This document shows positions 34,516 to 43,490 of a stretch of DNA of 64,000 nt, piece after piece (the stretch's first letter is position 1; every line of letters starts with the position of its first letter). Both the position numbers and the translations under genes were made by a program. The stretch lies in the NCBI RefSeq assembly GCF_900155965.1, contig NZ_FTMG01000006.1:248001-312000 (forward strand). The letters are read 5' to 3'. The DNA is from Mucilaginibacter lappiensis (GTDB lineage: Bacteria > Bacteroidota > Bacteroidia > Sphingobacteriales > Sphingobacteriaceae). The notes under the pieces were generated by a model, which was not told where the DNA came from, made no database searches, and saw nothing but the letters and a program-made list of their open reading frames with translations.

Positions 34516-35250
34516 TTACAAATATGCTTTTCTTAGTTTGATAATGCGCATCCAGTGCATGAGTTTCATGACCGGGTAAACGGGATCTATCTCAAACCAT
34601 TTTGCACCAAAGTTGGCCCTGTTAGGGTTTTTGTGGTGATTGTTCTGAAATAATTCGCCCAGCATTAAAAAGTCAAATGGAGTAGTATTTTTTGATTTGT
34701 CGCCATTGTCAAAATTGGCATAACCATATTTATGACCGCACCAGTTTACGATAGCACCGTGGATAGGGCCCATTAAAAAGTGGATCGGGATTAACAGGTA
34801 CATCCACCATTGGGTAGCAAAAACCACATAAAAAGCGATGTACAATATCCCGAATGAAATACGTGAAACAGCTGATGAGCCAATATAATCAACAAAACGC
34901 CATTCAGGAATATTGCCTTTAAAGCGCTCTTCGGGTTCTTTTAATTTTTTAACATGCAAACGATAACTTTTAGCCGTATAGATCATCATCTGGAAAACAT
35001 CTTTGAAAAAATGCGGGGAATGCGGATCTTTTTCGGTATCACTGTAAGCATGGTGCTCGCGGTGCATAATAGCGTAAGCCCGGGGATTTAAAAACGAAGA
35101 GCCCTGGCAGATATAAGTAAGCAGGTAAAATGTTCCTTCGTAAAACTTGTTCGTAGTGAACATTTTGTGAGAAGCATACCTATGTAAAAAGAACGTTTGG
35201 AAGAATAGCGACAAAAACCAGTGCGCTATAAAGAATATGATGATTACCAC
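34516..35250 (-). CDS. Fatty-acid desaturase
   Basis: 244 residues with the three His boxes of membrane acyl-CoA/acyl-lipid desaturases: HRYASH (23-28), HREHH (63-67) and a late NNHHKNP (near 208). About four membrane segments flank them. It would introduce a cis double bond into membrane fatty acids, using O2 and an electron donor, which helps cold adaptation. The length is short compared with the roughly 300 residues of many delta-9 desaturases, but all boxes are present. Confidence 0.9.
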   Translation of the reverse strand: MVIIIFFIAHWFLSLFFQTFFLHRYASHKMFTTNKFYEGTFYLLTYICQGSSFLNPRAYAIMHREHHAYSDTEKDPHSPHFFKDVFQMMIYTAKSYRLHVKKLKEPEERFKGNIPEWRFVDYIGSSAVSRISFGILYIAFYVVFATQWWMYLLIPIHFLMGPIHGAIVNWCGHKYGYANFDNGDKSKNTTPFDFLMLGELFQNNHHKNPNRANFGAKWFEIDPVYPVMKLMHWMRIIKLRKAYL

Positions 35251-35355
35251 TGAATTGAATGAATTAGAATTTGAATGTTATTTATAATCTTTCCAAAGAT
35301 ACGATTAAAACCCAAATAAAGTTTTTACAGTTTCAGAATGATTACTATCTAACGC

Positions 35356-35395
35356 AAAAAAGACTGTTCTATGTTTATAAGAATGGTCTTTTTTT
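35356..35395. terminator. Bidirectional intrinsic terminator
   Basis: AAAAAAGACTGTTCT pairs with AGAATGGTCTTTTTT (two wobble pairs). A and T tracts on both sides make it work in either direction. It probably ends the 35560-36570 transcript on the minus strand. Confidence 0.8.
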
Positions 35396-35414
35396 ATCAG
35401 TCGGCAGGGTATAT

Positions 35415-35541
35415 TCTTCGCTACCGCTCAGGATGACAACTTTTTGTGTTATAAAACCAATTTTGTCATGCTGAACGAAGTGAAGCATCTATTGTGCGAC
35501 ATCCTTGTTGAAAAAGATCCTTCGCTGCGCTCAGGATGACA
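35415..35541. repeat. GTCATCCTGAG-family repeat
   Basis: Units CGCTCAGGATGACAA, TTTTGTCATGCTGAACGAAG and CTTCGCTGCGCTCAGGATGA in both orientations. Another copy lies at 53884-53959. This is a common intergenic repeat of Bacteroidota. Confidence 0.85.
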
Positions 35542-35559
35542 AGCTGTTTTTTGAGGCTA

Positions 35560-36570
35560 TTACAATTCAAACTGTTTAGCCAGCAATTCATATGATTTTA
35601 ACCTGTCATCAAAGTTTTCGGTGATGGTTACGGCCATAATTTCATCCACATCATAATCTTCGGCCAGCCAGGTAAGTTTTTTCTTTATTTCCATTGGCGT
35701 GCCGGTAATTACCCGGTAGCGGTTTTGTCTGATGCGTTCCAGATCGCTGGGAGTATATACTTCATCTTTTACATCATCGTAACTTAACGGTACAATAGGT
35801 CCGCCTTTTTCAAATTGTAAAAAGCGATGATCCATTACTGCCTGGTGCTGCTTTATTTTTTCCTCATCTTCCGAGCAAAAAACAAATATGGCCACATTAA
35901 CCTCCGGTTGCGCCAGATCATCAGACGGCTGAAAACGCTCGCGGTATAGCTTTACATTGAGCGGACCACCACTAGGGTTTATAAAATGCGCGAAGGAAAA
36001 GCCCATGCCAAAGTGCGCGGCAAACAAACCGCTTTGTCCGCTTGAGCTCAGCAGCCATTTATCGGGTACGGTTTTTACCTGCGGAATGGCCCTTATTTTG
36101 GCCTGTACGGTACCGGGTTCATAAGTATCATGAAAATAATTATTCAGATCGGTCAGCTGCTCTACAAAATCATCTTCCCTGAACTGGTTTGACGGATTGA
36201 GCACAGAAGCGGTAATACGGTCGGTACCTGGTGCGCGGCCCATGCCCAGGTCAATACGGCCGGGGAAAAGCGCTTCGAGCATCCTGAAGTTTTCGGCAAC
36301 TTTCAGCGTACTGTGATTGGGCATCATGATACCTCCCGAGCCAATGCGCATCCGTTGGGTTTGCGAGGCCAGGTAAGCGATCAGTACTTCGGGTGTTGAG
36401 CCGGCCAGGATGCCGGTATTATGATGCTCGGAAACCCAGTAACGGGTATAGCCCAGCTGTTCGGTATATTTTGCTAATTCGATGGTTTCTTTTACGGCTT
36501 GCTCGGCAGTGGCGCCTTTTCTTATTGGCGACTGGTCGAGCACGCTTAAACGGATTTTCTTTGTGTCCAT
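35560..36570 (-). CDS. LLM-class flavin-dependent oxidoreductase (luciferase-like)
   Basis: Start at ATG 36570 (MDTKKIRLSVLDQSP); the ATG at 36585 adds five residues. The 336-residue TIM-barrel protein has the FMN-type bacterial luciferase-like signature LSVLDQSPI, RYWVSEHHNTG, RIGSGGIMMPNHS, and DLGMGRAPGTD. This subgroup contains uncharacterised monooxygenases (YhbW/MsnO8-like). No partner flavin reductase is adjacent. Confidence 0.9.
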   Translation of the reverse strand: MDTKKIRLSVLDQSPIRKGATAEQAVKETIELAKYTEQLGYTRYWVSEHHNTGILAGSTPEVLIAYLASQTQRMRIGSGGIMMPNHSTLKVAENFRMLEALFPGRIDLGMGRAPGTDRITASVLNPSNQFREDDFVEQLTDLNNYFHDTYEPGTVQAKIRAIPQVKTVPDKWLLSSSGQSGLFAAHFGMGFSFAHFINPSGGPLNVKLYRERFQPSDDLAQPEVNVAIFVFCSEDEEKIKQHQAVMDHRFLQFEKGGPIVPLSYDDVKDEVYTPSDLERIRQNRYRVITGTPMEIKKKLTWLAEDYDVDEIMAVTITENFDDRLKSYELLAKQFEL

Positions 36571-36660
36571 AATGATGATAAACACAAATGTAATGATAGG
36601 GTTGCGGCCGGGGTTTAGGTGCGGCTTTTTATGGCATTGGGATTACTTTGGGAGAGTGCG

Positions 36661-36727
36661 GGATCGAGGTACGTGGATCGGGGTGCGTGTAAGAAATCAG
36701 GAAAACCCGATCCACGTACCTCGATCC
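36661..36727. repeat. Perfect 22-bp inverted repeat
   Basis: Arms 36661-36682 (starting GGATCGAGGTACGTGG) and 36706-36727 are exact complements with a 23-base loop. It lies between two minus-strand genes, ending 14 bp before the MaoC gene's stop codon, and could terminate that gene's transcript. Confidence 0.92.
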
Positions 36728-36740
36728 CCGATCCTTGCTC

Positions 36741-37202
36741 TCAATCAATAAAATGATACAGAAAAACCACATCACCGGCAAAGGCGGGTTTCTTTTGGCC
36801 TTCAATTTCCAGCTCGATGGTCATGGTGGTTTTTGTAACGCCGCGTAAATTGATCAGGTTGGAGAGTTTAACTTTCAGTCGTACTTTGTCATTTACCAAC
36901 ACTGGTTGCGCAAAACGCAAGTTTTCGATGCCATAGTTGATCTCCATTTTAAGGTTACGGATATCGGCTACCTGTTTCCACAAATATGGGATGAGCGACA
37001 AGGTCAGATAACCATGCGCGATGGTAGTTTTAAAAGGGCTTTCGGTTTTGGCTTTTTCCGGATCGGTATGGATCCACTGATGATCAAGCGTGGCATCGGC
37101 AAATTTATTGATCTGTTCCTGGGTAATGGTATGCCATTCAGACACCCCTAAATCTTTACCTAATTGCTGCTCAAACTCGTTATAGTTATTGATAATGATC
37201 AT
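36741..37202 (-). CDS. MaoC-family (R)-specific hydratase
   Basis: 153 residues with a hot-dog fold. The hydratase-2 motif is present: FADATLDHQWIHTDPEKA with catalytic Asp and His, followed by FKTTIAHGYLTLSL. It would hydrate trans-2-enoyl-CoA to (R)-3-hydroxyacyl-CoA or act on a related enoyl thioester. No PHA synthase or fatty-acid operon is adjacent, so the pathway is open. Confidence 0.9.
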   Translation of the reverse strand: MIIINNYNEFEQQLGKDLGVSEWHTITQEQINKFADATLDHQWIHTDPEKAKTESPFKTTIAHGYLTLSLIPYLWKQVADIRNLKMEINYGIENLRFAQPVLVNDKVRLKVKLSNLINLRGVTKTTMTIELEIEGQKKPAFAGDVVFLYHFID

Positions 37203-37267
37203 CGGTATGCTGTTTATAATTTGTACAGCAAAGTAATAAATTAATTATGTGAACTGATATTAAATTA

Positions 37268-38884
37268 TCAATCGCCCAGCAAAGCCCTTAAACTCTCCAA
37301 AGTATCGGCCTCCTCTTTGGGTTTATCATGCCGCCATCGCAGTATCCGCGGAAAACGCAGGGCGATGCCCGATTTATGCCGCGTTGACCTGTTGATGCCT
37401 TCAAACCCTATCTCAAACACCAGCTCGGGTTTTACGGTACGCACAGGGCCAAACTTTTCGATGGTGTTACGCTTGATGAAATAATCAACCTTGCCAATCT
37501 CGGCATCGGTTAAGCCCGAATAGGCTTTGGCAAAAGGCACCAGTTTATCGCCATCCCAAACGGCAAAGGTATAATCGGTATACAGATCGGCCCTCCGGCC
37601 ATGGCCTTTTTGCGCGTAGATCATGACGGCATCAACAGATAATGGGTCAATTTTCCATTTCCACCAGTCGCCCCGGCGGCGGCCCACCTGGTAAGCGGCG
37701 CTTTTTCGCTTCAGCATAATACCTTCGGCAATCATGGCGCGTGCTTGCTCCCTGATTGTCCCCAGTTCATCCCAGGTATCAAATTTTATCAATGCCGAAA
37801 TCCTGAACACTTCCGGATATGGCGTAGCCGCCTGCAATTGTTCCAGCACAGCTCGTCTTTCCGTTTGGGTTTTATAACGAATATCTTCACCCGCATACTC
37901 CAGGCAATCATAGGATATCACGGCCACCGGACTTTCTTCCAGTATCTTTTTACTCAGATTTTTGCGACCAATGCGGGTTTGCAGCACATTAAAGGGCATG
38001 GGTAAACCGTTTTGAAAACTCAGTATCTCGCCATCTATCACGGTACCATCGGGCAGGGCATTTAGGAACGGGTGCAACTCCGGAAATTTTTCGGTAGCCA
38101 GGTCTTCACCCCTGCTCCAGATAAATATTTCGCCGTCGCGTTTAATCATCTGGGCACGGATCCCGTCCCATTTCCATTCGGCCTGCCAATCGGCGGCATC
38201 ACCAAGCGCAGCGCCTACCTCCTGGGGTGTTTTCTGTTTTTCGGATGTTTCCTGTATGGGATAGGCCAGGAAAAACGGATATGGCCGTGATCTGTTTTCG
38301 GCTATATCCTGCTCACCCATCAACTGGGTATATGAAAAAGTTTCGGGCATCCAGCTCCCCATGATGCGGTGGGTAAGTACGGTAGCTTCCAACCCCGAAA
38401 TATCTGCCAGCGCTTTGATCACCAGGTTTTGTGATACCCCCACCCTGAAACTGCCGGTCAACAGTTTGTTAAATACAAAACGTTCCTGGCTATCCAGCAT
38501 GTCCCACGAATCCAGCAACCATAGCTTTTTTTCCGTCTCTGTTTTATTATTCAGCCCGTTAATTTCGGCTATCCATTCGGTAAGGGTTTTATTGCTGCTG
38601 TTGGTGGTTTTGGGCATCAGTAGCGCCATGGTTTCGGCCAGGTCGCCTACTACATGATAGCTTTCTTCAAACAGCCAGGCGGGTATATTGGAGGCCTCGA
38701 TGGCCCAGTTACGCACCAGCGTGGAGTTGATCTGCCGTTTGGGTTTGCGCCCCGTGAACAGGGCCAGCATATGCATTTTGTCGGTATCGGGAACACTGTT
38801 GAAATAATCTTTCAGTACCCTGACCTTTTCATTGGTCTTATTGGTTTCATCTAACGACAGGAAGAGTTGAGCAAAGGCTTTCAT
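37268..38884 (-). CDS. ATP-dependent DNA ligase
   Basis: 538 residues: N-terminal helical DNA-binding domain (1-200), adenylation domain with the nucleotidyl-transfer Lys238 in EWKWDGIRAQ, then IDGEIL, and an OB domain with LELKRK-like motifs (MLKRKSAAYQVGRR, WWKWKIDP). It joins nicks during repair. Its ATG overlaps the stop of the MBL exonuclease gene (ATGA), so the two are translationally coupled; this pair is the known ligase-associated repair set. The ligase-associated helicase and phosphoesterase genes are not in the window. Confidence 0.95.
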   Translation of the reverse strand: MKAFAQLFLSLDETNKTNEKVRVLKDYFNSVPDTDKMHMLALFTGRKPKRQINSTLVRNWAIEASNIPAWLFEESYHVVGDLAETMALLMPKTTNSSNKTLTEWIAEINGLNNKTETEKKLWLLDSWDMLDSQERFVFNKLLTGSFRVGVSQNLVIKALADISGLEATVLTHRIMGSWMPETFSYTQLMGEQDIAENRSRPYPFFLAYPIQETSEKQKTPQEVGAALGDAADWQAEWKWDGIRAQMIKRDGEIFIWSRGEDLATEKFPELHPFLNALPDGTVIDGEILSFQNGLPMPFNVLQTRIGRKNLSKKILEESPVAVISYDCLEYAGEDIRYKTQTERRAVLEQLQAATPYPEVFRISALIKFDTWDELGTIREQARAMIAEGIMLKRKSAAYQVGRRRGDWWKWKIDPLSVDAVMIYAQKGHGRRADLYTDYTFAVWDGDKLVPFAKAYSGLTDAEIGKVDYFIKRNTIEKFGPVRTVKPELVFEIGFEGINRSTRHKSGIALRFPRILRWRHDKPKEEADTLESLRALLGD

Positions 38885-39999
38885 GATACCGGGCCTCCAG
38901 CCTCACCTAAATCCTCCCCAAGGGAGAGGACTTGATCTGCATTTTTCTGCTTTTCATCACCCTCACTTGTCTGCTCCCGCTCCTCTGAAGAGGGTTGGGG
39001 CGAGGCTTCTTCGTCATCCCCATACAATGTATGCACCTCATGGGCATCAAAACCTATTTCATTCAAATATCTTGAAAACGATGCTGTATAGCCGTGTGTG
39101 AGGTAAACACTTTCACATCCCGTGGCATCAATAGCGCTGATGAGGCCATTCCAGTCGGCGTGATCTGACAGGACAAAGCCCCGATCGGCAGCCCGGCGGC
39201 GTTTAGCGCCCCGAATAGCCATCCAGCCGGAGCAATAGCCGAAGCTATAGGGCTGAAATTTACGCATCCAGGTTGTACCAACAGACGATGGCGGTGCCAG
39301 GATGATCCCTTTTCTAACTTCTTCTTTAATCGAATCGGGCGTTATCCTTTCCGTTGGATTTAACAACACCCCGTTACGGCGCAAGGCATCGTTGGTATTT
39401 TCAATAACGCCATGGGTATATACTTTGCCGTTAAACAAATCGAGGTTTTGTAATATGCGCTGCGCTTTACCTAGTGAATAACCTACCAGAACCGTAGCCA
39501 TGCCATTGTGTAAATTAGTACGCCACCAGTTATTGATATCCTCAAATATCTGCACCTGTGGTTTCCAGGTATAAACCGGCATGCCAAAGGTGCATTCCGA
39601 AATAAAGTGATGACATTTTACAGGTTCGAACGGGGTTGATATACCATCATCCTCTACTTTATAATCGCCAGATACTACCCAGACTTCGCCCTGGTATTCT
39701 ACCCTAATCTGTGCCGAACCGATGACATGGCCCGCCGGGTATAGCGAAATAACTACACCATTCTTCATCACGGTTTCGCCATATTCCACTGTTTGCAGCT
39801 GAATTTCGCCCAGGCGGTAAAGCAATACTTCTTTTGATAAATGGTGCGCCAGGTAATGTTTGTTTCCCGGGTAGGCGTGATCTGCATGTGCATGGGTGAT
39901 CACGGCATCATCAACGGGCTGCCAGGGGTCAATATAAAACTTGCCCCGGGCGCAATAAATCCCTCTGTCGGTAAACTCCAATAATGGTTTTTTAGCCAT
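38881..39999 (-). CDS. Ligase-associated MBL-fold DNA exonuclease with a repeat-derived tail
   Basis: ATG 39999 (MAKKPLLEF) is the likely start. The 372-residue enzyme has the beta-CASP/MBL metal motif VITHAHADHAYPG near residue 32, the GHVIGSAQ block and the late LSDHADW and THGYT motifs. The family is about 330 residues; here the last roughly 40 residues (from EEASPQPSSEEREQ) are encoded by a CT-rich palindromic repeat, yet the ATGA overlap with the ligase start is kept. It resects DNA ends before ligation. Confidence 0.92.
   Translation of the reverse strand: MAKKPLLEFTDRGIYCARGKFYIDPWQPVDDAVITHAHADHAYPGNKHYLAHHLSKEVLLYRLGEIQLQTVEYGETVMKNGVVISLYPAGHVIGSAQIRVEYQGEVWVVSGDYKVEDDGISTPFEPVKCHHFISECTFGMPVYTWKPQVQIFEDINNWWRTNLHNGMATVLVGYSLGKAQRILQNLDLFNGKVYTHGVIENTNDALRRNGVLLNPTERITPDSIKEEVRKGIILAPPSSVGTTWMRKFQPYSFGYCSGWMAIRGAKRRRAADRGFVLSDHADWNGLISAIDATGCESVYLTHGYTASFSRYLNEIGFDAHEVHTLYGDDEEASPQPSSEEREQTSEGDEKQKNADQVLSLGEDLGEAGGPVS
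38885..39010. repeat. CT-rich palindromic repeat inside the exonuclease gene
   Basis: Same family as 4035-4114: arms CCTCACCTAAATCCTCCCCA and TCTGAAGAGGGTTGGGGCGA. It is read through in frame as the last 40 or so residues of the exonuclease. Confidence 0.85.
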
Positions 40000-40054
40000 G
40001 GTGTTAACATAACCCACGGAGAGCCAATTGGTTTGCCCTCTAACCCCCAATAAA

Positions 40055-40145
40055 AAATGTGCAGATGTGCAGATTTCAGATGTGCGGATTTTATATCCTG
40101 CTAATCCTAATCATTCGCATATCTGCACATCTGAAATTTGCACTT
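40055..40145. repeat. GTGCAGATG-family palindromic repeat
   Basis: Left part AATGTGCAGATGTGCAGATT and TTCAGATGTGCGGATT; right part ATCTGCACATCTGAAATTTG. It lies between two minus-strand genes, just after the stop of the processing protease gene's upstream neighbour in transcription. Confidence 0.85.
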
Positions 40146-40159
40146 CCAGCCTTTGGGGC

Positions 40160-42313
40160 TTATTGTTTTATCATCATGCCGGTGCTTGTTAGTTTAGGCT
40201 CCAGGCTAATGTAGTCGGTCATGATCTGGCCGGCTTCTTTTTTTACAAAATCCAGGTCCTCATCTTTTGGCTTGGCCTGTCCTTTTTTAAGCGCCGGTAA
40301 ACCGAAAGCTATCCTGCGCAGATTATTGCGTTCAAATGCTTTCTTTTCGTCGGCATCGCGTTGTTTCTTTAAAGCGGCTTCGTTTAAGGTTACGCTGTCT
40401 TCAGCATCGTGTTTTTTGAAATCGGCAATGTCTTCCAGCATATATTTATAGCTTTCGCTGGTGGTCATACGCTGATCATGCAATTTCTGCAGCTGCGGTA
40501 AAACCGTATTAAAGTTGCCCACTTTGGTATAATCCGTTTTAGCAATGATGTCAAATGGCATAGCCGAAGGCTCGGTATCCTCACCATATTTATCCAGCGG
40601 AATTAATGACGGGAATGAAATATCTGGTGTTACCCCTTTATGCTGTGTTGAATTACCACTAATGCGGTAAAATTTGGCAATAGTGAGGTTAAGCTGGCCG
40701 TAAGTGCTTTGACTACCTGTTGATATTGCTTTCTTGCCTCCGGTTGCTGCGCCAGCCAGTTGATTAATTTTATCGCGTATCGGCGAGCCTAAGACCCTGT
40801 CCAGATCGATAGCGCTTTGAACAGAACCCTTACCATAAGTTTGTGAACCCATGATAATACCACGACCATAATCCTGTATCGCTCCGGCAAATATTTCGGA
40901 TGCTGAAGCACTGAAACGATCGACCAGGATACTCAACGGACCTGAATAGGCTATTGCAGGATCATCGTCTTTGTCTACCTCTATCTGACCCTGGGTATCT
41001 TTAACCTGTACTACCGGACCGGTTTTAACGAATAAACCCGTAAGCTCAATAGCTTCCATTAAAGATCCGCCGCCATTTTCGCGCAGGTCGATGATCACGC
41101 CATCCACATTTTGTTGTTTCAGGGAGTCCAGTATCAGCTTCACATCGTGGGTGGTGCTCTTGTAATTGGGGTTACCTGCTTTATAATCGTTAAAGTCGAT
41201 ATAGAAGGCCGGGATAGATATCACCCCTATTTTAACGGCTTTACCATTACTGTTATAAGTACGTATTTCCTTTTTAGCAGATTGATCTTTCAGGATAATC
41301 TTCTCGCGCACCAGTTCAACAATCTTAGGTTTGCTGCCGGCACCTGCACCTGCTGGTAATATTTCCAATTTTACTACAGTACCTTTTGAACCACGGATGA
41401 TGGCAATAGCATTATCAACCCTCCAGCCTATGATATTCTGAAATTCGCCGGTTTTGCCCTGGGCCACACCAACTATACGATCATTGATATTAACCTGGTG
41501 GCTTTTATCTGCCGGACCGCCCGGAACTACCGTTTTTATAGTCACGTATTCGTTCTCGGTAAGGAGCGAAGCACCGATACCCTCCAACTGGCGCGACATT
41601 TCGATATTAAAGTTTGCCGCGTTTGATGGGTTAAAGTAATTGGTGTGCGGATCAATAGCCTCGGTAAAGGCATCCATAAAGTACTGGAAAACATCCTGGT
41701 TGGATAGTTTATTGGCCTGCGTTAATAAATTCTGGTAGCGTTTTTTTAGTGTTTCTTTATTTTTAGCCATATCGCTGTTGGCTAATTTCAAATTCAGCAA
41801 ATCGTATTTAACACGTTGCGTCCACATGGCATCCATATCGGCTTGGGTTGCAGGCCATGGCAATTTATCGCGGTCATAAACAAAGTTTTCATCTTTATTG
41901 AAATCAAAGTTTGAATTGATCTGCGCCAGGGAATAGTTTACATGTTCCAGGTATCTTTTTTGAAATACATTAAATATATAAAACGCGTCATTTAAATTTC
42001 CGCTCTTCAAATCGTCGTCTAAAACGGTTTTATATTTTTCAAAATCTTTGATATCAGATGCTAAAAAATAACTGTGGTTTTCGTCCAGCAGTTTAATGTA
42101 ACGATCAAAAACCACGGTTGAAATAGAATCATTCAGATCAACCTTTTTATAGTTGTGGTTCAATATCAATGAGGTGATCTGCTTACAAACAACACTTTGC
42201 TGTTCATCGGGTTGCAGATCGGTTGAGCCTGGGACTTTTATTGGTTTTGACGGCGACGCTTTACAAGCAAGTGCGGCAGCCAATAGCAATACTAAATATA
42301 CTTTCTTAAACAT
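40160..42313 (-). CDS. Carboxy-terminal processing protease (S41, Tsp/Prc-like)
   Basis: ATG 42313 (MFKKVYLVLLL) gives a lipoprotein signal (ALACKAS), so the 717-residue enzyme is membrane-anchored in the periplasm. It has an N-terminal helical domain, a PDZ domain (about 245-335, GIGASLLTENEYVTIKTVVP), and the S41 catalytic core with the nucleophile in DRFSASASE (near 465) and Lys in SQTYGKGSVQ. A long helical C-terminal region follows. It trims or degrades periplasmic proteins, including those with aberrant C-termini. Confidence 0.94.
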   Translation of the reverse strand: MFKKVYLVLLLAAALACKASPSKPIKVPGSTDLQPDEQQSVVCKQITSLILNHNYKKVDLNDSISTVVFDRYIKLLDENHSYFLASDIKDFEKYKTVLDDDLKSGNLNDAFYIFNVFQKRYLEHVNYSLAQINSNFDFNKDENFVYDRDKLPWPATQADMDAMWTQRVKYDLLNLKLANSDMAKNKETLKKRYQNLLTQANKLSNQDVFQYFMDAFTEAIDPHTNYFNPSNAANFNIEMSRQLEGIGASLLTENEYVTIKTVVPGGPADKSHQVNINDRIVGVAQGKTGEFQNIIGWRVDNAIAIIRGSKGTVVKLEILPAGAGAGSKPKIVELVREKIILKDQSAKKEIRTYNSNGKAVKIGVISIPAFYIDFNDYKAGNPNYKSTTHDVKLILDSLKQQNVDGVIIDLRENGGGSLMEAIELTGLFVKTGPVVQVKDTQGQIEVDKDDDPAIAYSGPLSILVDRFSASASEIFAGAIQDYGRGIIMGSQTYGKGSVQSAIDLDRVLGSPIRDKINQLAGAATGGKKAISTGSQSTYGQLNLTIAKFYRISGNSTQHKGVTPDISFPSLIPLDKYGEDTEPSAMPFDIIAKTDYTKVGNFNTVLPQLQKLHDQRMTTSESYKYMLEDIADFKKHDAEDSVTLNEAALKKQRDADEKKAFERNNLRRIAFGLPALKKGQAKPKDEDLDFVKKEAGQIMTDYISLEPKLTSTGMMIKQ

Positions 42314-42392
42314 ATCTTTTACTGTAGTTAAGTCGGGGTTTGTGTAAAACATCAATACTTGTGCCTTTTATTAATTTGCTAATGTAAATAAA

Positions 42393-42417
42393 AAGAGACA
42401 GTGAAATACTGTCTCTT
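42393..42417 (-). terminator. Terminator of the 42499-43122 gene
   Basis: Perfect 10-bp stem AAGAGACAGT/ACTGTCTCTT with a 5-base loop, followed on the minus strand by five T. Confidence 0.88.
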
Positions 42418-42498
42418 AATTACAATAACAATTATACGATAATGTTTTGCTTGTAGTATATAACTACCCGCATTTTACGCTATTGTTACATAAAAATT

Positions 42499-43122
42499 TT
42501 ACTTTATAGCCGAATTGCCGTCACTATCAGCCGTTTCGGCATAGCGGATCTCGGTTTTTAGGCGGGTTTTGTTCTCTTCCAGGTAGCGCATTTGTTTATC
42601 AACCGCGGCTACATCCATACTAAGCCCTAATGAACTGGCCAGCGTACGGGCTTCTATCAGATCCTGTTTGGCCTGCGGAAAATCGCCATAACCGGTTTTT
42701 ACCGCGGCCAGGTTAATGAGGTTGGTGATAGTATGCCGGCTATCATTTTGCTGGCGCGATATCTGCAGGCTTTGCAGTAAATACCATTTAGCCTCTGATA
42801 ACCTATTCTGTTTCAGGTACATTTGAGCCAGATCACTAAAATTATAGCTGGCCGAATTATAAACCCGGAAACGCATATTATGCTGCGCCGTTTTCATCAC
42901 CGAAGCCTCCATCAGAAAAAGGGCGTATGGCGTACGCTCTATTTGAGCATACATAATCTTGGGTTTAGCAATCTGTGCAACGGGCAATCTTTTGATAGAA
43001 TGATCCTTCAAAAGCGCAAGTTGCGGATAGCGTTCATGCTTCTTGAAAGGGTTGTACTTATACCACTGTGCAGATGCAGAGAGGCTAAGTGAACATAACA
43101 ATACGAGTAAAGTGATCCTCAT
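42499..43122 (-). CDS. Secreted TPR-like protein
   Basis: 207 residues with a signal peptide (cleaved near SASAQ). The central part is made of tetratricopeptide-like helices (AQMYLKQNRLSEAKWYLLQ, NLINLAAVKTGYGDFPQAKQ, VDKQMRYLEENKTR). Such periplasmic TPR proteins mediate contacts in envelope complexes. It precedes the processing protease on the same strand but a terminator separates them. Confidence 0.78.
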   Translation of the reverse strand: MRITLLVLLCSLSLSASAQWYKYNPFKKHERYPQLALLKDHSIKRLPVAQIAKPKIMYAQIERTPYALFLMEASVMKTAQHNMRFRVYNSASYNFSDLAQMYLKQNRLSEAKWYLLQSLQISRQQNDSRHTITNLINLAAVKTGYGDFPQAKQDLIEARTLASSLGLSMDVAAVDKQMRYLEENKTRLKTEIRYAETADSDGNSAIK

Positions 43123-43330
43123 CTAATCTTTTTAACTTGGCTTAATCAATTTAATCAGCAAACAAATATAATAATATATATTATTGTTATGCAACATCCT
43201 GTATGTGGGCTGCTTACATAAACAGCTTCTTTAACGCAGGAAAGTGACCCAATGTTATAATTAATTATTTTAATTTATTCAAAAAAGACCATTTGAATTT
43301 GATTCAGATTATTTATATACCATGTAAAAA

Positions 43331-43465
43331 TCATTGCCGTTGACTAAAGTCAACGGAATAGTGACTGAGAAACAAATGGCTTTAGCCAAAATACCGCTTA
43401 GATAATTGGGCTGAAGCCCGCCTTAATACTTTCTTTTTACCGTTGACTAAAGTCAACGGCAATGA
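43331..43465. repeat. Composite palindrome built from smaller palindromes
   Basis: TCATTGCCGTTGACTAAAGT at 43331 and the matching right arm at 43440-43465 flank two smaller palindromes, TGGCTTTAGCCA (43377-43388) and GGGCTGAAGCCC (43408-43419). Each outer arm is itself nearly palindromic (CCGTTGACTAAAGTCAACGG). The 43123-43490 gap holds nothing else. Confidence 0.9.
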
Positions 43466-43490
43466 ATAATCTTCGTTTTAAACAGTTGCT

